Shown: in pieces, positions 8,087 to 16,199 of the stretch
Position numbering within the stretch: position 1 is the first letter of the stretch
How the letters are laid out: every line of letters starts with the position of its first letter
Assembly (NCBI RefSeq): GCF_003731765.1
Contig: NZ_MOAL01000008.1
Location: forward strand, 1 to 64,000
Length of the DNA stretch: 64,000 nt
Direction of reading: 5' to 3'
DNA from: Pseudomonas chlororaphis
GTDB taxonomy: Bacteria; Pseudomonadota; Gammaproteobacteria; Pseudomonadales; Pseudomonadaceae
Made by a program: the position numbers and the translations under genes
The notes under the pieces: model-generated
Databases searched by the model: none
Told to the model about the DNA's origin: nothing
The model's input: only the letters and a program-made list of their open reading frames with translations

Positions 8087-9010
8087 ATGAAAGCGCCCCG
8101 CGTGACCCTCGATCAATGGCGCACCCTGCAAGCCGTGGTCGACCACGGTGGCTTCGCCCAAGCGGCAGAAGCGCTGCACCGCTCACAATCCTCGGTGAGC
8201 TACACCGTGGCCCGCATGCAAGATCAGCTGGGCGTGCCCCTGCTGCGTATCGACGGGCGCAAGGCCGTGCTTACCGAAGCCGGCGGGGTGCTGCTGCGGC
8301 GCTCCCGACAACTGGTGAAACAGGCCAGCCAACTGGAAGACTTGGCCCACCACATGGAGCAAGGCTGGGAAGCCGAAGTGCGCCTGGTGGTGGACGCGGC
8401 CTACCCCAATGCGCGCCTGGTACGCGCCCTGACTGCCTTCATGCCGCAAAGCCGTGGCTGCCGCGTGCGCCTGCGCGAAGAGGTGCTGTCGGGCGTTGAA
8501 GAGGTGCTGATGGAAGGCGTGGCCGACCTGGCCATCAGCGGTTTCAGCATTCCCGGCTACCTGGGCACGGAGATGAGCGCCGTTGAGTTTGTCGCTGTGG
8601 CCCACCCGGAGCATGCCCTGCATCGCCTGAACCGTGAGCTGAACTTCCAGGATCTGGAAAGCCAGTTGCAAGTGGTGATTCGCGACTCCGGCCGCCAGCA
8701 GCCACGGGACGTCGGCTGGCTCGGCGCCGAACAGCGCTGGACCGTGGGCAGCCTGGCCACCGCCTCGACCTTCGTCAGCAGCGGCCTGGGCTTTGCCTGG
8801 CTGCCACGCCACCTGATCGAACGGGAACTGCGCGAAGGCGTGCTCAAGGTGCTACCCATGGATCAGGGCGGCAGCCGCCACCCGACCTTCTACCTTTACT
8901 CCAACAAGGACAAACCCTTGGGCCCGGCCACGCAGATTCTTGTCGAACTGTTGCGCACCTTCGACACCGCGCCACTGGATGCGCCTTTCGCCGCCCCCGC
9001 GCAGGCCTGA
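8087..9010 (+). CDS. LysR-family transcriptional regulator
   Basis: A 307-aa regulator. The N-terminal winged helix-turn-helix is clear (VDHGGFAQAAEALHRSQSSVSYTVARMQDQLGVPLL), followed by a periplasmic-binding-like effector domain from about residue 90. The ribosome site GAGGAG lies 5-8 bp before the ATG. It is divergent from the small secreted protein (49 bp apart) and 25 bp upstream of the alpha/beta hydrolase gene, so it may control either. The effector is unknown. Confidence 0.92.
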   Translation: MKAPRVTLDQWRTLQAVVDHGGFAQAAEALHRSQSSVSYTVARMQDQLGVPLLRIDGRKAVLTEAGGVLLRRSRQLVKQASQLEDLAHHMEQGWEAEVRLVVDAAYPNARLVRALTAFMPQSRGCRVRLREEVLSGVEEVLMEGVADLAISGFSIPGYLGTEMSAVEFVAVAHPEHALHRLNRELNFQDLESQLQVVIRDSGRQQPRDVGWLGAEQRWTVGSLATASTFVSSGLGFAWLPRHLIERELREGVLKVLPMDQGGSRHPTFYLYSNKDKPLGPATQILVELLRTFDTAPLDAPFAAPAQA

Positions 9011-9035
9011 TCCCCGACCGAACAGGAGTTCCGCC

Positions 9036-9839
9036 ATGGCCTATTTCGAATATGAAGGTTGCACCCTGCACTATGAGGAATATGGCCAAGGCACGCCGTT
9101 GCTGCTGGTCCACGGCCTGGGCTCCAGCACCCTGGACTGGGAAAAACAGATCGCCGACCTCGCGCCCCACTACCGGCTGATCGTGCCGGACGTGCGCGGC
9201 CACGGGCGCTCCGACAAACCTCGGGAGCGCTACAGCATCCCGGGGTTCAGCGCCGACATGGTGGCCTTGATCGAACACCTGAACCTGGGGCCTGTGCATT
9301 TTGTCGGGTTGTCCATGGGCGGCATGATCGGGTTCCAACTGGCGGTGGATCAGCCCCACTTGCTCAAGAGCCTGTGCATCGTCAACAGCGCGCCCGAGGT
9401 CAAGGTGCGCAACGCCAAGGACGTTGGCCAGTGGTTCAAGCGCTGGAGCCTGGCCCGGCTGCTGAGCCTGAGCACCCTAGGCAAGGCCCTGGGCAACAAC
9501 CTGTTTCCCAAACCCGAACAGGCCGAGCTGCGGCAAAAAATGGCCGAACGCTGGGCAAAAAACGACAAACGTGCTTATCTCGCCAGCTTCGACGCCATTG
9601 TCGGCTGGGGGGTGCAGGAACGACTGTCACGCGTCACCTGTCCAACCCTGATCGTCAGCGCCGACCGCGACTACACGCCGGTGGCGCTGAAACAGGCTTA
9701 CGTCAAACAACTGCCCAATGCGCGGCTGGTGGTGATCGAAGACTCGCGTCACGCCACGCCGCTGGACCAGCCGCACCGCTTCAATCAAACCCTGCTCGAA
9801 TTTTTAACCACAGTCGACACCACTACCCAGGATCACTGA
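9036..9839 (+). CDS. Alpha/beta-fold hydrolase
   Basis: A 267-aa serine hydrolase. It shows the oxyanion segment LLLVHGLGSS (about 23-31), the DVRGHGRSDKP loop and the nucleophile elbow GLSMGG with Ser93. The catalytic acid lies near SADRDYTP and the histidine in EDSRHATPLDQP. The ATG at 9036 follows ACAGGAG; starts further upstream would overlap the LysR gene. The gene is 25 bp after lysR and 3 bp before ppiA, so the three are probably co-transcribed. Substrate (ester, lactone or C-C bond) cannot be assigned. Confidence 0.9.
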   Translation: MAYFEYEGCTLHYEEYGQGTPLLLVHGLGSSTLDWEKQIADLAPHYRLIVPDVRGHGRSDKPRERYSIPGFSADMVALIEHLNLGPVHFVGLSMGGMIGFQLAVDQPHLLKSLCIVNSAPEVKVRNAKDVGQWFKRWSLARLLSLSTLGKALGNNLFPKPEQAELRQKMAERWAKNDKRAYLASFDAIVGWGVQERLSRVTCPTLIVSADRDYTPVALKQAYVKQLPNARLVVIEDSRHATPLDQPHRFNQTLLEFLTTVDTTTQDH

Positions 9840-9842
9840 CCC

Positions 9843-10406
9843 ATGCTGAAAAAACTCGCCCTCGTCGCCGGCTCCGTACTCTTCGCCGCCAACCTGATGG
9901 CCGCCCAACCGGCCAAGGCTCCTCACGTGCTGCTGGAAACCAGCTTCGGCAAGATCGAAATCGAACTGGACCCGGTCAAGGCACCGATCTCCAGCAAGAA
10001 CTTCCTCGACTACGTCGACAGCGGTTTCTACACCAACACCATCTTCCACCGGGTGATCCCGGGCTTCATGGTCCAGGGCGGTGGTTTCACTGCGCAGATG
10101 GTGCAGAAAGAGACCCGCGACCCGATCAAGAACGAAGCCAGCAACGGCCTGCATAACGTGCGCGGCACCCTGTCCATGGCCCGCACCTCAAACCCCAACT
10201 CGGCCACCAGTCAGTTCTTTATCAACGTGGCCGACAACGCCTTCCTCGACCCCGGCCGCGATGCCGGTTACGCCGTGTTCGCCAAAGTGGTGAACGGCAT
10301 GGACGTGGTCGACCAGATCGTCAATTCCCAGACCACCACCAAGCAAGGCATGCAGAACGTGCCGGTGGACCCGGTACTGATCAAGTCGGCCAAGCGCATC
10401 GACTAA
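9843..10406 (+). CDS. ppiA: Periplasmic peptidyl-prolyl cis-trans isomerase (cyclophilin A)
   Basis: A 187-aa cyclophilin with a signal peptide (MLKKLALVAGSVLFAANLMAAQ), so it acts in the periplasm on proline bonds of folding proteins. The bacterial cyclophilin core is intact: FGKIEIELDPVKAP, FYTNTIFHRVIPGFMVQGGG with the catalytic Arg, and the substrate-pocket segment NSATSQFFINVADNAFLD. Length matches E. coli PpiA (190 aa). It follows the hydrolase gene by 3 bp, so it may be translated with it; the link looks organisational and not functional. Confidence 0.93.
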   Translation: MLKKLALVAGSVLFAANLMAAQPAKAPHVLLETSFGKIEIELDPVKAPISSKNFLDYVDSGFYTNTIFHRVIPGFMVQGGGFTAQMVQKETRDPIKNEASNGLHNVRGTLSMARTSNPNSATSQFFINVADNAFLDPGRDAGYAVFAKVVNGMDVVDQIVNSQTTTKQGMQNVPVDPVLIKSAKRID

Positions 10407-10424
10407 CAGCGTGCCGGGAGTCAC

Positions 10425-10451
10425 GACGGGGGGCTGGCTCAGCGCCCCCGT
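10425..10451 (+). terminator. GC hairpin after ppiA
   Basis: ACGGGGG and CCCCCGT pair around a loop of about 13 nt, just after the ppiA stop. There is no T-tract, so it may stabilise the mRNA end and only weakly terminate. Confidence 0.4.
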
Positions 10452-10464
10452 TCGCCCACTGAAC

Positions 10465-10495
10465 AGGAGAGCCCGCCACGCGGGCGTCAGACCCA
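10465..10495 (+). promoter_or_regulatory. Structured ribosome-binding region of the ABC exporter
   Basis: An AGGAGA sequence at 10465-10470 lies 25 nt before the ATG, too far for normal initiation. Between them a perfect hairpin, GCCCGC-CAC-GCGGGC (10471-10485), leaves only 10 nt to the start codon when folded. This suggests the stem brings the Shine-Dalgarno site into range. No other ribosome site is visible nearer to the start. Confidence 0.5.
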
Positions 10496-12328
10496 ATGCT
10501 CTATCGTCGTTTTGAACAACTGATCAATATTTTCCGCGACGCCCCCACCGCCGCACCGCCCACCCAGGTTCTCCCCTTCTACCTCTATTACATCCGCCAA
10601 GTGTGGCCGAGCTTCGTTGCCCTGCTGGTGGTCGGCCTGTTCGTCGCGCTGATCGAAGTGTCGCTGTTCAGCTACCTGAGCACCCTGATCGACCTGGCCC
10701 AGGGCACGCCCAGCACCGACATCTTCAAGACCCACGGCCTCGAACTGGCCTGGATGGCCGTGGTCGCCCTGCTGTTCCGCCCCTTGTTCGTCGGCCTGCA
10801 CGACCTGCTGGTGCACCAGACCATCAGCCCCGGCATGACCAGCCTGATTCGCTGGCAAAACCACAGCTATGTGCTCAAACAGAGCCTGAATTTCTTCCAG
10901 AACGACTTCGCCGGGCGCATCGCCCAACGCATCATGCAGACCGGCAATTCCCTGCGCGACTCCGCGGTGCAGGCAGTGGACGCCCTGTGGCACGTATTGA
11001 TCTACGCCCTCAGCGCCCTGGTGCTGTTCGCCGAAGCCGACTGGCGCCTGATGATCCCGCTGCTGATCTGGATCGTCGGCTACGTCGCCGCGCTCTGGTA
11101 CTTCGTACCCCGGGTCAAGGAACGCTCGGTGGTCTCGTCCGATGCCAACTCCAAGCTGGTGGGGCGGATCGTCGACGGCTACACCAACATCACCACCCTG
11201 AAGCTGTTCGCCCACACCCACTTCGAGCAGAACTACGCCCGCGAGGCAATCGCCGAACAGACCGAGAAAAACCAGCTGGCCGGTCGCGTGATCACCAGCA
11301 TGGACGTGGTCATCACCACCATGAACGGCCTGCTGATCGTCGGCACCACGGGCCTGGCCCTGTGGCTCTGGAGCCAGTCGCTGATTTCCGTGGGGGCCAT
11401 CGCCCTGGCCACCGGCCTGGTGATCCGTATCGTCAACATGTCCGGCTGGATCATGTGGGTGGTCAACGGCATCTTCGAAAACATCGGCATGGTCCAGGAC
11501 GGCCTGCAGACCATCGCCCAGCCCCTGAGCGTCACTGACCGCGAACAAGCTCCGCGCCTGGCCGTGAGCCAGGGCGAGGTGCGTTTCGAACAGGTGGACT
11601 TCCACTACGGGAAACGCTCCGGGGTCATCAGCGGCCTCAACCTGACCATCAAGCCCGGGGAAAAGATCGGCCTGATCGGTCCTTCCGGCGCGGGCAAGTC
11701 GACCCTGGTCAACCTGCTGCTGCGCCTCTATGACCTGCAGGGCGGGAAGATCCTGATCGACGGGCAGAACATCGCCGAAGTGACCCAGGAAAGCCTGCGC
11801 GAACGCATCGGCATGATCACCCAGGACACTTCGCTGCTGCACCGTTCGATCCGCGACAACCTGCTCTACGGCCGTCCGGACGCCACCGACGAGGAACTCT
11901 GGGAAGCGGTGCGCAAGGCCCGGGCCGACGAGTTCATCCCGCTGCTTTCCGACGCCCAGGGCCGTAGCGGTTTCGACGCCCATGTCGGCGAACGCGGGGT
12001 CAAGCTGTCCGGCGGCCAGCGTCAGCGCATTGCGATTGCCCGGGTGCTGCTCAAGGACGCGCCGATCCTGATCATGGACGAAGCCACCTCAGCGCTGGAC
12101 TCGGAAGTGGAAGCCGCCATTCAGGAGAGCCTGGAAACCCTGATGCAGGGCAAGACGGTGATCGCCATTGCGCACCGCCTGTCCACCATCGCCCGCATGG
12201 ACCGCTTGGTAGTCCTGGAGCACGGGCGCATCGCCGAAACCGGCAGCCACTCCGAACTGCTGGCCCAGGGCGGCCTGTATGCGCGGCTGTGGCAGCACCA
12301 GACCGGCGGGTTTGTCGGCATCGATTGA
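10496..12328 (+). CDS. ABC exporter, fused membrane and ATPase domains (MsbA/MDR-like half transporter)
   Basis: A 610-aa half-transporter that should work as a homodimer in the inner membrane. About six transmembrane helices fill residues 35-330. The ATPase half has Walker A GPSGAGKST (about 395), signature LSGGQ (about 504), Walker B ILIMDEATS (about 524) and the switch histidine in IAIAHRLST. The layout matches lipid A and multidrug exporters, but no feature fixes the substrate. No glycosyltransferase or kinase neighbour suggests true MsbA, so a drug or peptide exporter is as likely. The translation start sits behind an unusual hairpin. Confidence 0.9.
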   Translation: MLYRRFEQLINIFRDAPTAAPPTQVLPFYLYYIRQVWPSFVALLVVGLFVALIEVSLFSYLSTLIDLAQGTPSTDIFKTHGLELAWMAVVALLFRPLFVGLHDLLVHQTISPGMTSLIRWQNHSYVLKQSLNFFQNDFAGRIAQRIMQTGNSLRDSAVQAVDALWHVLIYALSALVLFAEADWRLMIPLLIWIVGYVAALWYFVPRVKERSVVSSDANSKLVGRIVDGYTNITTLKLFAHTHFEQNYAREAIAEQTEKNQLAGRVITSMDVVITTMNGLLIVGTTGLALWLWSQSLISVGAIALATGLVIRIVNMSGWIMWVVNGIFENIGMVQDGLQTIAQPLSVTDREQAPRLAVSQGEVRFEQVDFHYGKRSGVISGLNLTIKPGEKIGLIGPSGAGKSTLVNLLLRLYDLQGGKILIDGQNIAEVTQESLRERIGMITQDTSLLHRSIRDNLLYGRPDATDEELWEAVRKARADEFIPLLSDAQGRSGFDAHVGERGVKLSGGQRQRIAIARVLLKDAPILIMDEATSALDSEVEAAIQESLETLMQGKTVIAIAHRLSTIARMDRLVVLEHGRIAETGSHSELLAQGGLYARLWQHQTGGFVGID

Positions 12329-12349
12329 GTGTTTCTGAAAGGCACCGGG

Positions 12350-12375
12350 CTCCGGCAAGAAGCATTGCGCCGGAG
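12350..12375. other. Hairpin between convergent genes
   Basis: CTCCGGC and GCCGGAG pair around a 12-nt loop between the convergent ABC exporter and GNAT-like genes, ending right at the stop codon of the latter. There is no T-tract; it may be a weak bidirectional terminator. Confidence 0.4.
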
Positions 12376-13506
12376 TCAGGCCTGCCGATAGGGCAGCGCC
12401 GTACGCGCCTCTTCGGCGTACGCCAGCACCCCGACGCGCTCCTGTTCGAGGAAGTCCGCCACCGCCGCCTTGAGCCCCGGATGGCGCAGGTAATGCCAGG
12501 AATGGGTGATCACCGGCTCAAAGCCGCGAATCAGCTTGTGCTCGCCCTGGGCCCCGGCATCGAAACGTTGCAGCCCCTGGGCGATGGCGTAGTCCATGCC
12601 CTGGTAGAAGCAGGTCTCGAAATGCAGGCGGTCGAACTCCGCCAGGCAGCCCCAGTAACGCCCATAAAAACTGCCACCGCCCACCAGGCTGAAAGCCATG
12701 GCCACCGGGCGCCCGCCCTGTTTGGCCAGGACCACCCGAATCGCCTCGGGCATGCGCTCGGCCAGCAGGCTGAAAAACGCTCGGGTCAGGTACGGTGCCT
12801 GACGTCGCACCGCGTAGGTGTTGGCGTAGCAGGCATAGACAAAATCCCACTGCGCCTGGCTCAGCTCATGGCCGTGCAGCCACTCGAAATCGATCCCCTG
12901 CCCCGCCACCTGTTCGCGCTCCTTGCGCATCTGCTTGCGCTTGCGCGAACTCAGCACATCGAGGAAATCCTGAAAGTCCCGGTAGCCCCGGTTCTGCCAA
13001 TGAAACTGACAGCCAAAACGCTGCAGCCAGCCCGCCTCTGGCTGTTGCGCCAGGGCGAGGTCGGTGAAGGGGTCGGTGAAGTTGATATGGGCACTGGAAA
13101 GCCCTTCGATCTCCAGGTAGCCCGGCAGGCTTTTCAGCAACTCGACGCCGTCCGCCTGGGTCGCCGCCAACAGGCGCGGCCCACTCACCGGGCTGAATGG
13201 CACCGCCGTCAGCAGCTTGGGGTAATAGTCGATGCCGGCCCGGGCACAGGCATCGGCCCAGCCATGATCGAAGACGTACTCGCCATAGGAATGCCATTTG
13301 CGATAACTGGGCAAGGCCGCCAACAGACGACCGCCTTCCACATGCAGCAGATGCTCGGCTTGCCAACCGGACTGCGGGCCCAGGCTGCCGCTGTCTTCCA
13401 GGGCACTGAGAAAGGCATGCCGCAAAAACGGCTGCCCATCCGTCACCAGCGCGTCCCATTGCAACGCGTCGACGGCAGACAGACTGTTCAAGGATTGAAG
13501 CGGCAT
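12376..13506 (-). CDS. GNAT/FemAB-like protein (COG3146, DUF482)
   Basis: A 376-aa cytosolic protein with the double-GNAT build of the peptidogalycan/COG3146 family. Recognisable segments are FLRHAFLSALEDSGS near the N-terminus, the basic SRKRKQMRKEREQVAGQGI stretch, YANTYAVRRQAPYLTRAFF, and FDAGAQGEHKLIRGFEP near the C-terminus. The family resembles FemAB-type aminoacyl transferases, but its reaction is unproven. I start at the ATG at 13506 because the family starts shortly before the FLRHAFL segment. It converges on the ABC exporter with 47 bp between. Confidence 0.85.
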   Translation of the reverse strand: MPLQSLNSLSAVDALQWDALVTDGQPFLRHAFLSALEDSGSLGPQSGWQAEHLLHVEGGRLLAALPSYRKWHSYGEYVFDHGWADACARAGIDYYPKLLTAVPFSPVSGPRLLAATQADGVELLKSLPGYLEIEGLSSAHINFTDPFTDLALAQQPEAGWLQRFGCQFHWQNRGYRDFQDFLDVLSSRKRKQMRKEREQVAGQGIDFEWLHGHELSQAQWDFVYACYANTYAVRRQAPYLTRAFFSLLAERMPEAIRVVLAKQGGRPVAMAFSLVGGGSFYGRYWGCLAEFDRLHFETCFYQGMDYAIAQGLQRFDAGAQGEHKLIRGFEPVITHSWHYLRHPGLKAAVADFLEQERVGVLAYAEEARTALPYRQA

Positions 13507-13612
13507 CGCGTTCCCCGGTATGCATGGCCCACAAACCCGGGGGAGTATCGCCCATCGCCGAAAGCCCTGAAATAGAAACCGCACCTTTGCATCCGCGGTC
13601 TTGGCAGCAGGC

Positions 13613-13640
13613 AAAAAAAAAGCCCCGCCGAAGCGGGGCT
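13613..13640 (-). terminator. Intrinsic terminator of the porin gene
   Basis: On the minus strand AGCCCCGC-TTCG-GCGGGGCT is followed by eight or more Ts. It lies 57 bp past the porin stop codon. The stable tetraloop and long U-tract make it a strong terminator. Confidence 0.92.
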
Positions 13641-13696
13641 GAAACGAGAGGAGCTATAACGGATGAGAAAGAGCTCTGGATCGGTGTTGCCCTGTT

Positions 13697-15040
13697 TTAG
13701 AACACGTACTGGGCACGCAGGACGAAACCGTCGCCGCTGTCATCGCCAGTACGGCGTGCCGGAGTAGCACCTGCGGCTGCAGTGGCGTTGGTCACGTTGT
13801 CGGTCTTGGCCTTGATGTAAGTAGCGGAGATTTTCACCGCTTCGTTGGCGTACCAGTTCACACCTAGGTTGTGCACCTTGACTTCGGCATCGCCGACATC
13901 GCGGGTCAGGCTGGCGGTGGTCACGTTATCGTCTTCGACGGTCAGGCTGTCGTAGCGATAGAACAGTTCCCAGGCGCCGATGGCTTTGTTGGACGGCTTG
14001 ATGGCGTCGAACTTGCCGACTTTATAACCGCGAGCCTCGCCGGTCAGGGTGTAGGCGCCCTGAACATAGAAACCATGACCCTTGATGTCTTCAAAGGCGC
14101 TGTCGTCAGCCTTGGTCTTGCGGGTGATGTATTCACCCTGGATCGAGGCCGGGCCCATGGCGAAGGCGGCTTCCAAGCCCATTGCGGTGTCGCGGTCATA
14201 AGAACCGGCTGGCGAAGGTGATGCGCCGCCCAGCACCGGACGGTTGCCGTTGGTGCCGGCATCGTTGCCGCCCAGGGTATCGACGCCGCGCATGCCCATA
14301 CGGGTGCGATAGCGAGAGTCGAACGCTGTATCGGAGACATCGCGGCTGGCGATGTTGATACCAAAGTGCAGCACGTTGCCGGCGTCGTGCATCGGCGCGA
14401 ATACGAAGCGACCGTTGGCCTGCTTGATGCTGTTGCCGTCGGTGTCGTCGGTGTCTTTGCTGAACACACCGGCGGAGGCGTAGAACGAATCCGCGAAGGT
14501 GCTGGAGGCTTGCAGGCCCAGGCCGTTCTGATGGCTGTTGGCCCAGTCGATCATGTCGTAGGAGATGTTACGTTCCGGCGCCGTCACCCACTTGGAGCTG
14601 GTGGCTTTTTCCAGGCCGAAGTCCGGGTCGAAGCGACCGACCTTGATCGACACCGGCTTGAAGCCGTTGTAGGCCAGGGACGCTTCGTCGAAGTAGCCGT
14701 TGTCGGCGTCGCCGGTGTTGTGGGAGAAGTCATAGTTGATGGTGTACGCCCAGTCGGTGTAGAGCACACCGGACAATTCCAGGAAGGCGCGACGGAAATA
14801 GGCCGCATCAGCGGTGTCGCCGTTGCGGGTGTAGACACCGTCGAACTGGCTGTAGTCGGCTTGCAGGCGGCCACCGAGTTTGAAGCTGAACTCTTTGTCC
14901 GTGGTGGCGACCTCAAGGCCGCCCTTGGTTTTGACAACGATATCGGCGCCATCGGTGGTGACGGTGCCAGCGAAAGCCTGGGCGGTCACTGCCAGGGCCA
15001 GGGCGCTGGCGGCAAAACCGGCGAAGTGCTTACGGATCAT
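13697..15040 (-). CDS. Phosphate/pyrophosphate-type porin, OprO/OprP family
   Basis: A 447-aa outer-membrane porin. It has a signal peptide (MIRKHFAGFAASALALAVTAQAFA), then a beta-barrel rich in alternating residues (KLGGRLQADYSQFDGVY, LSGVLYTDWAYTINYDFS, PVSIKVGRFDPDFGLE) and a C-terminal FVLRAQYVF with the terminal Phe needed for assembly. The RLQADYS and GRFDPDFGLE segments are typical of OprP/OprO, trimeric anion-selective porins. Specificity for phosphate is not proven here. A weak PhoB-box-like sequence lies upstream, and a strong terminator follows. It appears to be a single-gene unit. Confidence 0.88.
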   Translation of the reverse strand: MIRKHFAGFAASALALAVTAQAFAGTVTTDGADIVVKTKGGLEVATTDKEFSFKLGGRLQADYSQFDGVYTRNGDTADAAYFRRAFLELSGVLYTDWAYTINYDFSHNTGDADNGYFDEASLAYNGFKPVSIKVGRFDPDFGLEKATSSKWVTAPERNISYDMIDWANSHQNGLGLQASSTFADSFYASAGVFSKDTDDTDGNSIKQANGRFVFAPMHDAGNVLHFGINIASRDVSDTAFDSRYRTRMGMRGVDTLGGNDAGTNGNRPVLGGASPSPAGSYDRDTAMGLEAAFAMGPASIQGEYITRKTKADDSAFEDIKGHGFYVQGAYTLTGEARGYKVGKFDAIKPSNKAIGAWELFYRYDSLTVEDDNVTTASLTRDVGDAEVKVHNLGVNWYANEAVKISATYIKAKTDNVTNATAAAGATPARRTGDDSGDGFVLRAQYVF

Positions 15041-15151
15041 CGAAGAATTCCCCTAATTGGTGGTCTGTAGCGTTGGAAAACACGCGGTTCAGGCCCGCTT
15101 GTGTTGGGAGGGAATCTTGGCGATGGGTTATGTCAGCGCGGTTGCTGATAG

Positions 15152-15169
15152 ATAAAGATTTTATGACAC
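15152..15169 (-). promoter_or_regulatory. Possible PhoB box upstream of the porin
   Basis: On the minus strand GTGTCATAAAATCTTTAT compares with the Pho-box consensus CTGTCAT-N4-CTGTCAT. The first half matches 6 of 7, but the second only about 3 of 7. Another half-like CTGACAT lies a little downstream. It fits the porin type but is weak. Confidence 0.3.
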
Positions 15170-15297
15170 GGGAACTTTTTTACTTCGAAAAGAAATAAGG
15201 CAAAAGGCCCGTACTAGAGGGGTTGCGCGGGGGATATCCGGGGATATTCTGACAGCAGCGTTGTTGATGGCTGGCCGGGCGGCCATCGATCTCGAGG

Positions 15298-15534
15298 CTA
15301 TTGGCAGTCGTCGTGACGCTGAGCAGCCAGGCGTGCGGCCAACTCGTCGAGACCGGCCAAGGGCGGCTCGGGCAACACCCGCAAGGTGGCTTGCAGCACA
15401 CGCATCTGGCGAATGAAGCGCCGGCAGTCGGGGCAGAGCAGCACGTGGTAACGCACCCTCAAGCGTTGGCGAAGGCTCAACTGGCCATCGAGGTAATCAC
15501 TGGAGCACGCCACGTATTCCTGACAGGTCAGCAT
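15298..15534 (-). CDS. Zinc-binding anti-sigma factor (ZAS type)
   Basis: A 78-aa soluble protein, MLTCQEYVACSSDYLDGQ..., with the HxxxCxxC zinc motif (HVLLCPDC) typical of anti-sigma domains. It has no transmembrane helix, so it should act in the cytosol and may sense redox or metal stress through its cysteines (Cys4, Cys10 and the CPDC pair). Its start overlaps the end of the sigma-factor gene by 7 bp, the usual cognate arrangement. Confidence 0.87.
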   Translation of the reverse strand: MLTCQEYVACSSDYLDGQLSLRQRLRVRYHVLLCPDCRRFIRQMRVLQATLRVLPEPPLAGLDELAARLAAQRHDDCQ

Positions 15535-16139
15535 TGGCCGGTTTCCTCAAAGTGCTCCACGGTGGCAAAGACCTTCAACCGTGCGCGGTGCAACAGCACA
15601 CGCACATTGGAGAGCGAAAGCTGCAGAAGATTACAGATCTCTTGCAACTCCAGCCCCTGGCGCTCACGCAGCAGCAAGACACTGCTTTGCAGATCCGACA
15701 GGCTCAACAGGGTACGTTCCAGGCACTCACGCAGCTCGCGCTCGGTGAGCAAGGCCTCGGGGTTGTCGTCATGCCAGGCCAGGGGCGCCACCCGCCAATG
15801 CCCGTCCGGGGAGAATCGCTCGTCACCGAGGGTACCGTGGGGCGCCGGCACATCGTCCAGCAGGACGTCCCGGCGTTGCTGTTTGTAGCGACTTTTCGCC
15901 GCGTTGGCGGTGATGGTCAGCAACCAGGTCTTGAGGCTTGAACGGCCCTCGAACTTCCCCAGATTGCGCACTACCGACAGCCAGGCATCCTGCACCACTT
16001 CATCGGCATGAGGCTGGCCGACGATGGCATAGGCCACCGCACGCATCGCCCCCTGGTAGGTGCTGACCAACTCTTTGTAAGCCTGCTGCTCACCCGCCAA
16101 CAGGCGAGCGAGCAGCGACGTATCGTCCGCTGCAGCCAT
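15528..16139 (-). CDS. ECF-family RNA polymerase sigma factor
   Basis: A 203-aa sigma factor with regions 2 and 4 only. Region 2 covers LVSTYQGAMRAVAYAIVGQPHADEVVQDAWLSV and FEGRSSLKTWLLTITANAAKSRYKQ; region 4 covers LSDLQSSVLLLRERQGLELQEICNLLQLSLSNVRVLLHRAR. A linker of about 40 residues joins them. I prefer the ATG at 16139 to the adjacent TTG because GAGG lies 5 bp from the ATG. It overlaps its anti-sigma gene. In P. aeruginosa a similar pair (PA3285/PA3284) sits next to a KAS III gene, as here, so the linkage seems conserved. Confidence 0.92.
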   Translation of the reverse strand: MAAADDTSLLARLLAGEQQAYKELVSTYQGAMRAVAYAIVGQPHADEVVQDAWLSVVRNLGKFEGRSSLKTWLLTITANAAKSRYKQQRRDVLLDDVPAPHGTLGDERFSPDGHWRVAPLAWHDDNPEALLTERELRECLERTLLSLSDLQSSVLLLRERQGLELQEICNLLQLSLSNVRVLLHRARLKVFATVEHFEETGQC

Positions 16140-16199
16140 CAATGCCTCGTCGCCACCTGTAGGTGTCGGCTGGCCGGCGATAAGGCCAGCCCCCTCGTC

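Noticed and set aside
10487..11983. 498-codon minus-strand open frame
   Set aside because: Antisense to the ABC exporter, Asp/Gly/His-rich with no known domain; a shadow of GC-rich coding sequence.
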